Assembly: GCA_905221615.1 (NCBI GenBank) | Contig: CAJNDT010006006.1 | Location: 211,474 to 275,473 of the forward strand | DNA length: 64,000 nt | Reading direction: 5' to 3' | DNA from: Symbiodinium sp. CCMP2592 | Lineage: Eukaryota; Sar; Dinophyceae; Suessiales; Symbiodiniaceae | Shown: one piece after another, positions 51,801 through 58,534 of the stretch | Numbering within the stretch: the first letter of the stretch is position 1 | Layout of the letters: each line of letters starts with the position of its first letter | Notes under the pieces: model-generated | What the model saw: the letters and a program-made list of their open reading frames with translations, nothing else | Databases searched by the model: none | What the model was told of the DNA's origin: nothing | Translations under genes and position numbers: made by a program

Positions 51801-54284
51801 GACTATCGTGATGAAAGCTTGCTTGCCTTAGCTGCTGGCGACGACGACGTTTTGATTCGCCTTCCGTCGGACTTCAAGGTTCCGTCCTTTGTTCCGTTGG
51901 ATGGTGATGGTTTTGCGTCGTGGTTGACTAAACAAGATAAAATCAAGGCAGGTACCCTCACGCCGGAGATGCAGCGCAAGTATGCCGCCGAAATTCGGAA
52001 GGCTAAACTTGAGGAGTTCAAGAGTTACTTGGACAATGATGCAATTCGGCTGACGGACCGTCGCAAGCTTAAAAACGATGTCAATTTTCTTACCGGACGT
52101 TGGGTCCTTACTGTGAAGGTTGACAAGAACGGTTACTTTTCCAAGTTCAAAGCCCGATGGGTTTGTCGTGGGTTTCAGGACAAGTTTGCCTGGGATCAAC
52201 AAACGGACAGCCCTACGGCTACTCGGTATGGTTTCCGTTTGGTTGCGCAGTGCGCTGCCAATCACTATTGGGATCTTTTTCATTTGGATCTTAAGACCGC
52301 TTTCCTTCAGGGGGAACACTACAATCTGTCATCTCGCATGGTTGTGGTTCAGTTGCCTCCTGACATCGGTTTGCCTACCTGGATGGTTGGCCTTTGTCTC
52401 AGACCAGTCTATGGTCTGAACGATGCACCGAGAAGATGGTGGAATCGTTTGGACAAATTCCTCAGGTCTGTAGGCATGGAACCGACCAGAGCTGACCGAT
52501 GCACTTATGTCGCATACGACGGCATAGAAGGCAAGAAGGGCAAGAGCCACCTTGCGGCAGGAAGCTCCTCTCAGGAGGAGGAACCTGAAGCAGGAAGCAC
52601 CTCTCTTGAGGTGGAACCTGCCTACCTCAAGGAGGTTGCCCTTCATGCCATGACATGCTACGCATACGATGAAGGAAACCGTTCTTCCTCCGACCGTGCG
52701 GAGGAGAGATCCTATCTTTCATGTCCCGATATCGCTCAGTGCTTTAACACCGATACCAAGAAGATGGTTGACTATGCTTGGAGGCCTGTGACTGATGACA
52801 AGCTTCTCGGATTCTTGGGCAGTGTTGCTTGTAAGAAAAGAGGTTGGTTCCCTTACGAGAACGGGCATGCTCTCGTTTCTCACAGGGCCAAGGCTCTCCG
52901 TACTCCTGCACCTGTCTATCAGGTCAAGGACTACCCTTATCGAGTTTCCATGATCCTCCGTAAAGGAACATGGTGGATTGTCGAAAGGGCCCATGACCTG
53001 AGGTTGGACAAGGGCGATAAGACCTGCTTCCTTGAAGAAGAAGCTGAGGTCCTAGTCTCCTTGTTCCTTCCAGAGAAGGCTTCATACAAGGTCGAGAGCT
53101 TATCAGAGCTCTCCCCCGAGTTGGTTGATCAGCTTCTTGAACACTTTGTTGACCCTGTGCATGGAAGTCCCAGCAAAGGTCGCAGGACAGTTGGAGTGAT
53201 GAGTCTTCATGTTGATGATCTCATCATAAGTGGAACCCCTGAGTTCCTCACTTGGTTCCTAAAGAAGATCAAGGAACACTTCACTGTCGGCCATGAGGAC
53301 AAGAATGACCTTACGTTCACGGGACAGCGTGTTCGTTGGGTTCTTGATGCACAAGGGAAAAAGAAGTATATCTCGATCGATCAAAAGCTGTGTGTTTCAG
53401 AGCTTGAGGAGATTGTCATACCAAAGCATCTTAAGGATGCAGATGCGTGTGATAAATCTCTTCACACTTCCTATCGCTCTTTGCTTGGTAGCATCAACTG
53501 GCTTCAGTCGAGGACGCAATTTCAGGCATGTTACCAGTTCTCTCGTCTGGCATCAGCATCCGCTGCTCCGACTGTTGGTCACTGCAAGGAGTTGAACAAG
53601 TTGTGTCGACAGATACGCAGTGAGGAAGTAGAGTTGCGGGTGTGGCCAGTGAAGGGATCACCGAGGATTCTTGGAATTCCTGACGCAGCTTTCCGTAACA
53701 ACAGCGACAAGTCCTCACAGAGGGCGATGACTATCTTCATCGCAGATGAAAGGGTCAAGAATCGAAGAGACACCCGAGGCTCATTGGTCTTCTTCGAATC
53801 AACCAAGATTAAGAGAACGACCCTCAGTACCACTGTCGCTGAGCTTTACGCCTTGATGAAGTGTTTTGGTACCTGTCAAATGCTTCGTGGTTTGTGGAAG
53901 GACATTAGTGGTCTGGATGCCGAGATTCACATTCGCACCGATGCTAACAATCTCGTGTCTACCGCTTCTACTACTCACTCACCCGAACAACAGGAAACCA
54001 TTCACATGATTCAAATGCTGAGAAAGGAAGCGTGTTCAGGTGCTATTGCTGATCTTTCCCACGTTCGAACCGAACACTGTCTTTCTGACTGTCTCACGAA
54101 ACGAAGCGCTAATCCTAGAAACCTCCTGAGTTCTGTTCAAACTGGGTGGTTGAAGGAAATTGATTCACATCCTCCTTTTCGTTCCATGATTGAGCACAAG
54201 GCCTTCTTGAACGCCTGGCTCCGTAAGGAGTACGCGGTTTTGAGTGCAGTGCAACATGTCATGTTCATGCAGGAGCGTTTGTGA
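45891..54284 (+). CDS. Copia-type Gag-Pol polyprotein (Gag, protease, integrase, RT, RNase H)
   Basis: 2797 codons without a break; start ATGGCTAGCC. Residues 40-290 are a helical Gag-like region. Lys/Gly tracts at about 347-373 and 414-447 replace a CCHC knuckle. The protease carries AMVLDLGCTRAM, Asp501-Leu-Gly in place of D-T/S-G. Integrase: a zinc site (His914/His919 region, Cys949, Cys952), then Asp979, Asp1037 and Glu1070. An unknown region (about 1330-1680) and a Pro/Asp-rich linker (about 1690-2000) follow. RT starts near 2060 (LTGRWVLTVKVDKNG, KARWVCRGFQDK), with Asp2133 in HLDLKTAFLQGE and polymerase box HVDD at 2440-2443. About 230 residues are inserted between CTYVAYDG (2207) and HVDD, where usual copia RTs have about 15. 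RNase H: Asp2598, Glu2651 in AELYAL, Asp2684 in RTDANN. The protein copies and integrates the element. It is twice the usual copia length because of the linker and insertion. Confidence 0.9.
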   Translation: MASHSATIFEHEGGDDDYLLHGNESFATNHRHLNELHRLSAFQQVTTKVPPSYDGRSSWFAYEDAIDDWCDITELDNDKRGPALRNRLEGEAAIHKRLLDRDRLKDPNNGVKYFKSFLRPLFVKGAANVFLYRFQQFMNMHRGNGDMLRWITRFQLSVQRMQEAWNDTYLPIEDPNNAEVRAFIVGLPPEEQENLTPAQAMERANERLREQHARTIPITPNLVALIFVSLSDLTQDQRQVLTSLMAHRNRVLADYNTAELREVYLEIFCTTKTTVDNPLLAPSGHGGRKTFLVIDEGYLNDHEGYWVEDEEDGTEGFLEADEDAFWVYDDENYSWFQRRFQGRKMRRGFKGHRKGKGKGGKGSKGRRFFKRKKGRSHLAEESEAWQAEGQWQDYQWSDQSWDDWSWYESEESYAAKGKGKKGKKGKGKSKFGKDGKDGKSGKDGQSQLADAAPSGTTAATTFFVEHLNTPNFSFMATEEKINEIEEAFISQPLTPTAMVLDLGCTRAMASRVAAQDLMEFCDKNQNCGIWYTIAETTSQFTFANSESTKCNQKLVICMYDRDFAVQSTEFDIVEQGHVPILMSLPQMRNLRFQFELHPEKALLSSPVLGIKDVRLKVAPSSHLVLDLLELSQLMWNVRFSKHKKSSFLTYFSHYEYGFHQKTEGCCSHEQVPDNLVLATDDEWVINEADMEMIRIHKKMRRVKYEPKAGYVPIPLEYLDTKRKTIMEFSKGKSVTQEDDWRSSELSSTRTTDSWKGKTIFKILPGGIESRTSVPAKSKDPTRGKVGSPEDMVSAGKPEDSSKNTGASGSFPQGKAPAKRRIRAKGSFPQGKAPEEPAPPPLAPEDDPDLQEYEPSEPGDADLLPPSPPKAPEPQSLEPRRIALPLPGHEVSRASPQYQRMLEKLNNDVELYKLHVKHYHMSPAQFRRRTSMLGLPGEIYDKYDRIVKGCRVCSTSVPTPPRARIAGLRASSFGDLIFVDHEEIKFGTKAYLALVIIDGASNLLWATALTSLEAPETLGAFRQWTEENNCVPKGIVGDQAFFTPQFMSYYKFHGITPYPCGPRTPWPNRAETAVRLFKRTWAIMAKALADEGYAEKVTVRQAVKKVAWARNCQLTVSGYSPLEIATGRRPPDLFDVENSSPEQLSAEPAEEDRTTLELQRIAMRAHQEARQSLDLRKDLARRVMPSDGPYSKGDRVFVWHKDESKKKSEGTWVRGIVVSQEGAMVLVEVHRAVLRVNQSKVRRDGDPWHDVAIPLKKDEVPRRSSQEEALDRIGDDILDRAGSGFCYEHEICYHTLTSGKSDFVEITPRLTGLTACTVHSGLDASEPVLFGEWSAKSIQSSIEAAWRVILKAEPNHIFIHPVIPDGWTRKATNAFWHFCAEVCRWQDDKGDGYFVTIMYPSHCGFWLSQSSRSLKWRRGLSFHTFKNRGVLPSGGDDHGKRQHGELSFLTNLPDGSFGRLESLEEGYDSANALDPRFAVLLSQCLVGDERSDLRQCYLFEDIFEDFDDGTLCALCLRSDRNSEALPVLPSEAEYSLLSNNDKGKLPTPLRFVAPQRFVTSSLVQTLSYVDSLLPGTELEVHTTTSSDAVALRPMIKNVRVLTLPYLEFEYCNVYRGTQGKTLPLVHRHPDAVVILWQKGDMNHVFFVTMAQLLPCLKDMQSTHWSMIVFWNESQNNTSRRGPDVGLDFTDQPAPAPVAPQPPATDDDVDNPGYEDPHGDMPVDDEEMPLQHPEQDLDDNPVELHVGGDPPSQPPGGGTHVPVPGGDDDSDLDHDPDGDGHPPGGGPQGPGPGYGPSPEEPPLPMEFHEESPPPGGPPDSPGAPPQFANPDQVLSPPMPWPAPPSPIVPVPIPPHPHFPVPQSMRPPSPRNVSQTRARGTHPEDVSKAKSRTVVGPPVVLLPGQSAGKKDPDPSGDFPGFHEPASSSSDPAPVPGLPVTEGECPIQQTPLPEPTPEPPVPETGEDTDSDATVDYRDESLLALAAGDDDVLIRLPSDFKVPSFVPLDGDGFASWLTKQDKIKAGTLTPEMQRKYAAEIRKAKLEEFKSYLDNDAIRLTDRRKLKNDVNFLTGRWVLTVKVDKNGYFSKFKARWVCRGFQDKFAWDQQTDSPTATRYGFRLVAQCAANHYWDLFHLDLKTAFLQGEHYNLSSRMVVVQLPPDIGLPTWMVGLCLRPVYGLNDAPRRWWNRLDKFLRSVGMEPTRADRCTYVAYDGIEGKKGKSHLAAGSSSQEEEPEAGSTSLEVEPAYLKEVALHAMTCYAYDEGNRSSSDRAEERSYLSCPDIAQCFNTDTKKMVDYAWRPVTDDKLLGFLGSVACKKRGWFPYENGHALVSHRAKALRTPAPVYQVKDYPYRVSMILRKGTWWIVERAHDLRLDKGDKTCFLEEEAEVLVSLFLPEKASYKVESLSELSPELVDQLLEHFVDPVHGSPSKGRRTVGVMSLHVDDLIISGTPEFLTWFLKKIKEHFTVGHEDKNDLTFTGQRVRWVLDAQGKKKYISIDQKLCVSELEEIVIPKHLKDADACDKSLHTSYRSLLGSINWLQSRTQFQACYQFSRLASASAAPTVGHCKELNKLCRQIRSEEVELRVWPVKGSPRILGIPDAAFRNNSDKSSQRAMTIFIADERVKNRRDTRGSLVFFESTKIKRTTLSTTVAELYALMKCFGTCQMLRGLWKDISGLDAEIHIRTDANNLVSTASTTHSPEQQETIHMIQMLRKEACSGAIADLSHVRTEHCLSDCLTKRSANPRNLLSSVQTGWLKEIDSHPPFRSMIEHKAFLNAWLRKEYAVLSAVQHVMFMQERL

Positions 54285-54356
54285 GTCATGTCTGCTTCAT
54301 GTGTGAGCTGTCGGAGCAATTCAATGCATGTGCTTCATGAAGAGTTGTTGGTCTCT

Positions 54357-54373
54357 TTTTAAATTTGTGCCTG
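54357..54373. repeat. 17-nt direct repeat after ORF1 (second copy at 58806-58822)
   Basis: TTTTAAATTTGTGCCTG occurs 73 nt after the polyprotein stop and again, identically, at 58806-58822 after the second ORF. The two copies sit in equivalent 3' positions, so they may be RNA 3'-end or trans-splicing signals, or scars of a duplication. Confidence 0.6.
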
Positions 54374-54421
54374 CATTGCTCAAATCAGCTGGTTCAAAAC
54401 TCAAGTGAGAAAGTAGCCCAC

Positions 54422-54446
54422 AACTTCCTCTTCTTCTGTTACCAGC
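54422..54446 (+). promoter_or_regulatory. Polypyrimidine tract and AG acceptor before the second ORF
   Basis: aacttcctcttcttctgttaccag, followed by one C and then ATG at 54447. A strong pyrimidine run ending in CAG, one base before the start codon, looks like a 3' splice acceptor. Dinoflagellate mRNAs receive a spliced leader in trans, so this could make a separate mRNA for the second ORF. No cis donor is required for that. Confidence 0.5.
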
Positions 54447-55145
54447 ATGGCTGCGGCAGGACCCTCGATGGACACTGGACGCTCCTCTCATGAGGAGGCA
54501 CCATTCCAGGTCTACTGGACACCGACAACGGGATGCAACTTCAAGATTGACGTCCGCACTGGTGTCCCCGACCTGTCCTTGTACCAACAGAGCGCGTCCT
54601 GGGCAAACCGTCGTGTACTCCGAACAGTTGGAGATGGCGACGGTAATGCCAGCTATCCTACAAGGGATCGTCGAGCCTATCCTGCGAGTGCTCCGGTGGC
54701 CTCCCTCAGGATCATCCCAGAAGGTGTTCCACGGTTTTTCCGTCAGCAGGACACCACGGCGTACTTCCCTCAGGGGGAGATGGCCGCGGTGAACATTCTG
54801 GAAGGACAGTTGGCCTTTCTGTCACACGTCCTGCTGTACGAGGAAGCTCACCCTGGGACCCATGTGTTGCAGCGGCACCTCACGTGGAAGTTCGACTTCC
54901 TCCGGTGCTTCCTTGGATGTCTTACCGTCGACGAGCTCACCGAGCTCGATCGTGAAATCTTCAACATTCACCAGATGCGCCACAATCACGGTGGATGGGC
55001 GGTGAAGTCATCCAAACAGCTGTCATCATTGACCAGGCACGACACGAGGGTCACGCCGGGTCGATACATGGAGATCCCGTTGGAGACGATGATGAAGCAC
55101 CCCATCAGGCCTTTCGAGTGGGAGCCCAAGAAGTTCTTCGCCTTC
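54447..55145 (+). CDS. Second ORF of the copia element, N-terminal part
   Basis: Starts MAAAGPSMDTGRSSHEEAPF and is read in this frame to about 55145 (the frame is open to 55313, but the last 55 codons are nonsense). Protein-like to RPFEWEPKKFFAF. The adjoining sequence in the other frame resumes as DGYVREDFQMLVRVINEAYG, so one base was gained or lost near 55140. It carries the hairpins 54482-54497 and 54764-54779. No domain recognised. It forms one protein with the 54995-58087 frame if the shift is ignored. Confidence 0.65.
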
Positions 55146-58087
55146 TTGATGGCTATGTGCGAGAGGATTTCCAGATGCTCGTCCGCGTCATCAATGAGGC
55201 TTATGGAGTGGACTTCTTCTCCTACATCCAGCGCCACGCCGGTGATCTGGAGGTTCGCCGTAAATACACGGTGCGAACCCCTGAGGGCTATTGTCTCTAT
55301 GACAGTACCCTGAAGCAGCCGTTCAACGGCAGCTACCTCCTGGCGGTTCTGGAGAAAGTCTTCGCTGAGTCTGACCAGCGCGATTTCAAGTCGGCTTTCG
55401 CCCGCAAGGCAAAAGCTGATTTAGTGGCGTACGAAGACTTGAAGGCGAAGAAGGAGTCTGAGCTGAATGAGCTCCTCACCCGACCATATGACGACATTAT
55501 GATCGAGGAGTTCATCGAGCGACTCCCATGTCCACAGATCGAGGAGATCGAGGAGCCTCCCGCGGCTACTCAGATGGATACCTCCGAACCGTCGTCTGGA
55601 TCCACGGACTTGCCACAGGGCAAGAAGGTTGATCCGGTTAAGACCGAGCCGACCGATGTGCCAATGGAGACTGAAGCTCCAGAAAGCTCTCCACAGGGAG
55701 AGGCATCTGGGGTTACTGTCGAGCCAATGGAGACGGACGCTCCGGAAAGCTCTCCACATGGGGAGGCATCTGGGGTGGATGTTCCACAACAGAAGACCGA
55801 AGCCACGGAAAGCTCTCCACAGGGAGAGGCATCCGAGGTGAAGGTCGAACCTGATGTGCACATGGGTCAGGAAGGAGGTAAGTCCGAGAACGTCGAAATG
55901 GCTGAGGAAGGCTCACCACAGGGTGAGGAATCCATGCCAGACATTTCTCCCGAGAAGGATGATGAAAGTGAACTTCACGATCAAGGCATCTGGGGGAAAT
56001 GCAAGACTGTTCCGGATCCTGAGTACTACCAGGCCGCGAAGGATGCAGAGGACCAGAATGAGAACGCGTTCGACAAGATGGGCAAAGCAAAGGAAAAGAT
56101 CGAGCTCGTCGATCTCGAAGAGTTCAAACATTTCCTTACGCAGCTCACCGAAATCGAACGACAAAGCCCTATGCGGATGCTCTGCAAGCAGCTGCATGGA
56201 TATGGCTATTCAGGCTTGTATCATACAGGACTTCGTGATCCTGATTACGAGCCCGTTCTCGCCTACAAGGTGCAGCATATGAGTTGGAGGGTAAATGTTC
56301 CAAACCACAAGGGACAGAAATACTCTCTCTCTATGGTGGATCTATTCGACCAACTCAACAAGATGGATCCCATCTATGAGCGTCGTCCCGACAACAAGGA
56401 CGTTGTTTTTCGTTCTGGGGACGTTCGTAGCACCTTGGACGACAAGCTCATGGGCAAGGCCACTGACATCCGAGAATCAGCACTGGAAGTCATGGAAGCG
56501 CTTCTTGATAAGCTGAAGTCCCTGGATGCAAGCGGCAATCCGGCAACTCGAGAAGAACTTTTGAATGCTATGCTTCACTACTTCTTGAGCGCCGGAGTCG
56601 ATGAAGAGGAGATCGGGGACCTCTCTCTTGAGAAGATGCCGAATCCTTACATTCATCGTTTTGGTCTGGCAGAGGACTCCAATGTCCCTATCTTCACCAG
56701 CAAGACCAAGTATGCCGCGCTCATCCTCAATCTCGGCAACATGAGCAGGGGAAGAAAGCGTACCGCTCCTCGCTCCGTTGCTAATCACATTGACTGGGAC
56801 GATGCTACACCATCCAAAGGAGCCTTGATAAAATCGATTGCACAGTCGAAGACGCATTTGTTCATGCTCTGCGAAGCGGCTAAGATCGATGACTCCGAAG
56901 AGGCCTTCCTCAAGTCACGCGGTTGGCAATTCCTTCGTAACGAGTCCAAGGACCTGATGGTGGGAAGTCGTACAAATGGTGTCGGATCTTCGATCACCCG
57001 TCTTGCCGGCTCCACTCTCAGTGGATATGCCCACGAGTCCCTTCCAATAACCTATATGGTCGCGGAAATCGTGTATGGCATGACGTTACCGACCGGTCTC
57101 CAGGGCAGTCGTGGTGATGTTCCAGATGAGTCACTGACCAAGGTCTTGGAGCGAGCTGGATCCGACCGGCTCAGAGTTTGTGTCTTCCACCTCCACAACG
57201 ACGCGGCGGCAGACAAGGTGGCGTTGGCTCATGAAGTGTTGGGCAACATGTTCATCGACTGCTTGCACTACCAAGTCGACCTCATCGGTGGCGACGCCAA
57301 CATGGCCCTCTACCGGGCCACCGGCAGAAAGCAGGAGTCGATGGATATTCGTGGCGGGATGTACCAAAGCCTTCTCGACTACTTCTTGGAGGCATGGTCA
57401 GAAAGCCCAAAGTGCCCACACCTCTGTTCGCCTCGTGCGAGACATGTGTCAGCAAACGCCATGTGGCTTCTGAAACAGTATGAGGACACGCTGGGAATGC
57501 CATACAAGGAAGCTAAGCAACCAGACTGGAATACCTTTCCTGGTTTGGATCCTGTTATGGCTACAGTCATGGAATGGGGACACAGCATGTCGGACGATCA
57601 ATGGGCGGAGTTTCCGTCTTCAAAGACTGAGTTCGACATCCATGTCTCTGAGTGGCTGTTAAACTCCACCAGCGCCGCGTACCTTCTCAACGATCGGGAC
57701 TATGACGCTCACACTCCGCTCCTCATCGAGGTTCACGCGAACCAGTACTCTGGAGGCAGGATGAGAGCGCTCAACCGCAATCCCGACACCATGAAGGAAG
57801 CCGCGGACAGAAGAAAAGAGAGACAGAAGCTGAACAAGGCGCGTGGTTCTGGTTCTACTGGTCCTGCAGCCGCACCACAGGGAGCAAGCTCTTCTCAGGA
57901 AGAGGCAGCTTCTGGTGCTAAAGCTTCTGGTTCTCAACGTCCTCAAGAACCCGCACAACCTCCTGGTGGCAAAGAAGGCGGCAAAGGAGGCAAGTCCTCC
58001 AAAGGAAAAGGCAAGGACGCCGACAAGGGCAAGTCCAAAGGCAAATCCAAGGACAAGTCCAAGGGCAAGAACAAGGGGAAGAACTGA
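54995..58087 (+). CDS. Second ORF of the copia element, main part with EEP-type nuclease-like domain
   Basis: 1030 codons; genuine from about residue 50. Residues 150-330 are acidic with SSPQGEAS-type repeats encoded by hairpins. Residues 340-570 are helical and of unknown type. From about 578 the sequence follows an endonuclease/exonuclease/phosphatase fold: YAALILNLGNMSRG (first strand), Glu627 in LFMLCEA, VCVFHLHNDAAA (732-739), Asp767-x-Asn769 in DLIGGDANMALY, and Asp904-x-His906 in DAHTPLLIEV. These correspond to the E, GDxN and (S)DH metal and catalytic motifs of APE1/DNase I-like enzymes. Two tails follow, one basic (DRRKERQKLNKARGSG) and one Lys/Gly-rich (960-1030). EEP enzymes cut phosphodiester bonds; in LINEs they nick target DNA. 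The role in a copia element is unknown. It ends TGA CTA, with open frame beyond. Confidence 0.6.
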   Translation: MGGEVIQTAVIIDQARHEGHAGSIHGDPVGDDDEAPHQAFRVGAQEVLRLLDGYVREDFQMLVRVINEAYGVDFFSYIQRHAGDLEVRRKYTVRTPEGYCLYDSTLKQPFNGSYLLAVLEKVFAESDQRDFKSAFARKAKADLVAYEDLKAKKESELNELLTRPYDDIMIEEFIERLPCPQIEEIEEPPAATQMDTSEPSSGSTDLPQGKKVDPVKTEPTDVPMETEAPESSPQGEASGVTVEPMETDAPESSPHGEASGVDVPQQKTEATESSPQGEASEVKVEPDVHMGQEGGKSENVEMAEEGSPQGEESMPDISPEKDDESELHDQGIWGKCKTVPDPEYYQAAKDAEDQNENAFDKMGKAKEKIELVDLEEFKHFLTQLTEIERQSPMRMLCKQLHGYGYSGLYHTGLRDPDYEPVLAYKVQHMSWRVNVPNHKGQKYSLSMVDLFDQLNKMDPIYERRPDNKDVVFRSGDVRSTLDDKLMGKATDIRESALEVMEALLDKLKSLDASGNPATREELLNAMLHYFLSAGVDEEEIGDLSLEKMPNPYIHRFGLAEDSNVPIFTSKTKYAALILNLGNMSRGRKRTAPRSVANHIDWDDATPSKGALIKSIAQSKTHLFMLCEAAKIDDSEEAFLKSRGWQFLRNESKDLMVGSRTNGVGSSITRLAGSTLSGYAHESLPITYMVAEIVYGMTLPTGLQGSRGDVPDESLTKVLERAGSDRLRVCVFHLHNDAAADKVALAHEVLGNMFIDCLHYQVDLIGGDANMALYRATGRKQESMDIRGGMYQSLLDYFLEAWSESPKCPHLCSPRARHVSANAMWLLKQYEDTLGMPYKEAKQPDWNTFPGLDPVMATVMEWGHSMSDDQWAEFPSSKTEFDIHVSEWLLNSTSAAYLLNDRDYDAHTPLLIEVHANQYSGGRMRALNRNPDTMKEAADRRKERQKLNKARGSGSTGPAAAPQGASSSQEEAASGAKASGSQRPQEPAQPPGGKEGGKGGKSSKGKGKDADKGKSKGKSKDKSKGKNKGKN
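55609..55927 (+). repeat. Cluster of five 16-nt hairpins inside the second ORF
   Basis: Hairpins at 55609-55624 (CTTGCC-ACAG-GGCAAG), 55687-55702 and 55813-55828 (CTCTCC-ACAG-GGAGAG), 55750-55765 (CTCTCC-ACAT-GGGGAG, one G-T) and 55912-55927 (CTCACC-ACAG-GGTGAG). Stems differ by paired changes while the loop stays ACAG/ACAT. All are read in the same codon phase and give (S/L)PQGE/K peptides. Confidence 0.85.
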
Positions 58088-58090
58088 CTA
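58085..58090 (+). promoter_or_regulatory. Candidate stop-codon readthrough site TGA CTA in the second ORF
   Basis: AAC TGA CTA GGT ends the Lys/Gly-rich tail. The same frame continues open for 81 codons. UGA CUA is a known leaky stop context. Compare the same six bases at 28693-28698 in the DIRS-like element. Confidence 0.5.
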
Positions 58091-58333
58091 GGTTCCGATT
58101 CTTCGGACGTGGATATGGACAATGGTTCTGAAGAAGTTCCTTTGGAACAAGTTGAAGACGTTGCTCCAGATCCACAGATATCGCTACCTAGATCCCCTGC
58201 TGATCCCCGCGGTTACGACCCTGTTCGTCATCAGCCGGTGATGCCGATTCACACTGTCGACATCTACCGTTGGCATGGTGAGGATCATTGGCGTGATAGA
58301 ACCTGGGATGCAGACCTAGAGTTCGTCGACTGA
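58088..58333 (+). CDS. In-frame acidic extension of the second ORF (readthrough product)
   Basis: 81 codons directly after the TGA at 58085, beginning LGSDSSDVDMDNGSEEVPLE and ending ...WDADLEFVD before TGA at 58331. It is strongly acidic, with a middle part rich in Pro and His/Trp. It has an internal ATG at 58109 that could start a separate 74-residue peptide, but lies in the same frame as the nuclease-like ORF with only one stop between. The protein-like composition argues that it was translated as a tail. Alternatively the TGA is a recent nonsense mutation. Confidence 0.5.
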   Translation, partial: LGSDSSDVDMDNGSEEVPLEQVEDVAPDPQISLPRSPADPRGYDPVRHQPVMPIHTVDIYRWHGEDHWRDRTWDADLEFVD

Positions 58334-58357
58334 ACTGGCTGTGTGTTTCACGGAATG

Positions 58358-58478
58358 CTTCTTTCATAAGAAGGTATCCACTTTGAGCATTCGCCATTTC
58401 ATAGGGAGATGCTTTTCTCAGGAAAAGGGACTTCCTAAAGAACTCTTTCTCAAAGAAAGATACTTATCTCAGGATAAG
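58358..58478 (+). repeat. Trailer hairpin cluster of the copia element
   Basis: Hairpins at 58358-58373 (CTTCTT-TCAT-AAGAAG), 58412-58427 (CTTTTC-TCAG-GAAAAG), 58444-58460 (TCTTTC...GAAAGA, loop TCAAA) and 58463-58478 (CTTATC-TCAG-GATAAG). They lie after the last stop codon, so their structure is not explained by a peptide. Stems are AT-richer than the coding copies but keep the TCAG/TCAT loop. Confidence 0.85.
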
Positions 58479-58534
58479 ATACTTCTAATGCCCTTATATA
58501 TTTGCCTTGCCGCAAGATGTCATGCTGGCATCAA

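Noticed and set aside
52290..52318. Hairpin-like CTTTCCTTCAGGGGGAA in the RT
   Set aside because: It lies in the conserved FLQGE motif and pairs poorly (two G-T pairs), so it may be coincidence; not counted in the hairpin set.
46152..53833. Many minus-strand and alternative-frame ORFs of 60-200 codons
   Set aside because: Shadows of the long copia polyprotein frame, which has all the domain motifs.
54995..55140. First 48 codons of the 1030-codon frame as the true start of the second ORF
   Set aside because: The sequence here is protein-like in the other frame (54447 start), so these codons are before the frameshift and not real N-terminal sequence.
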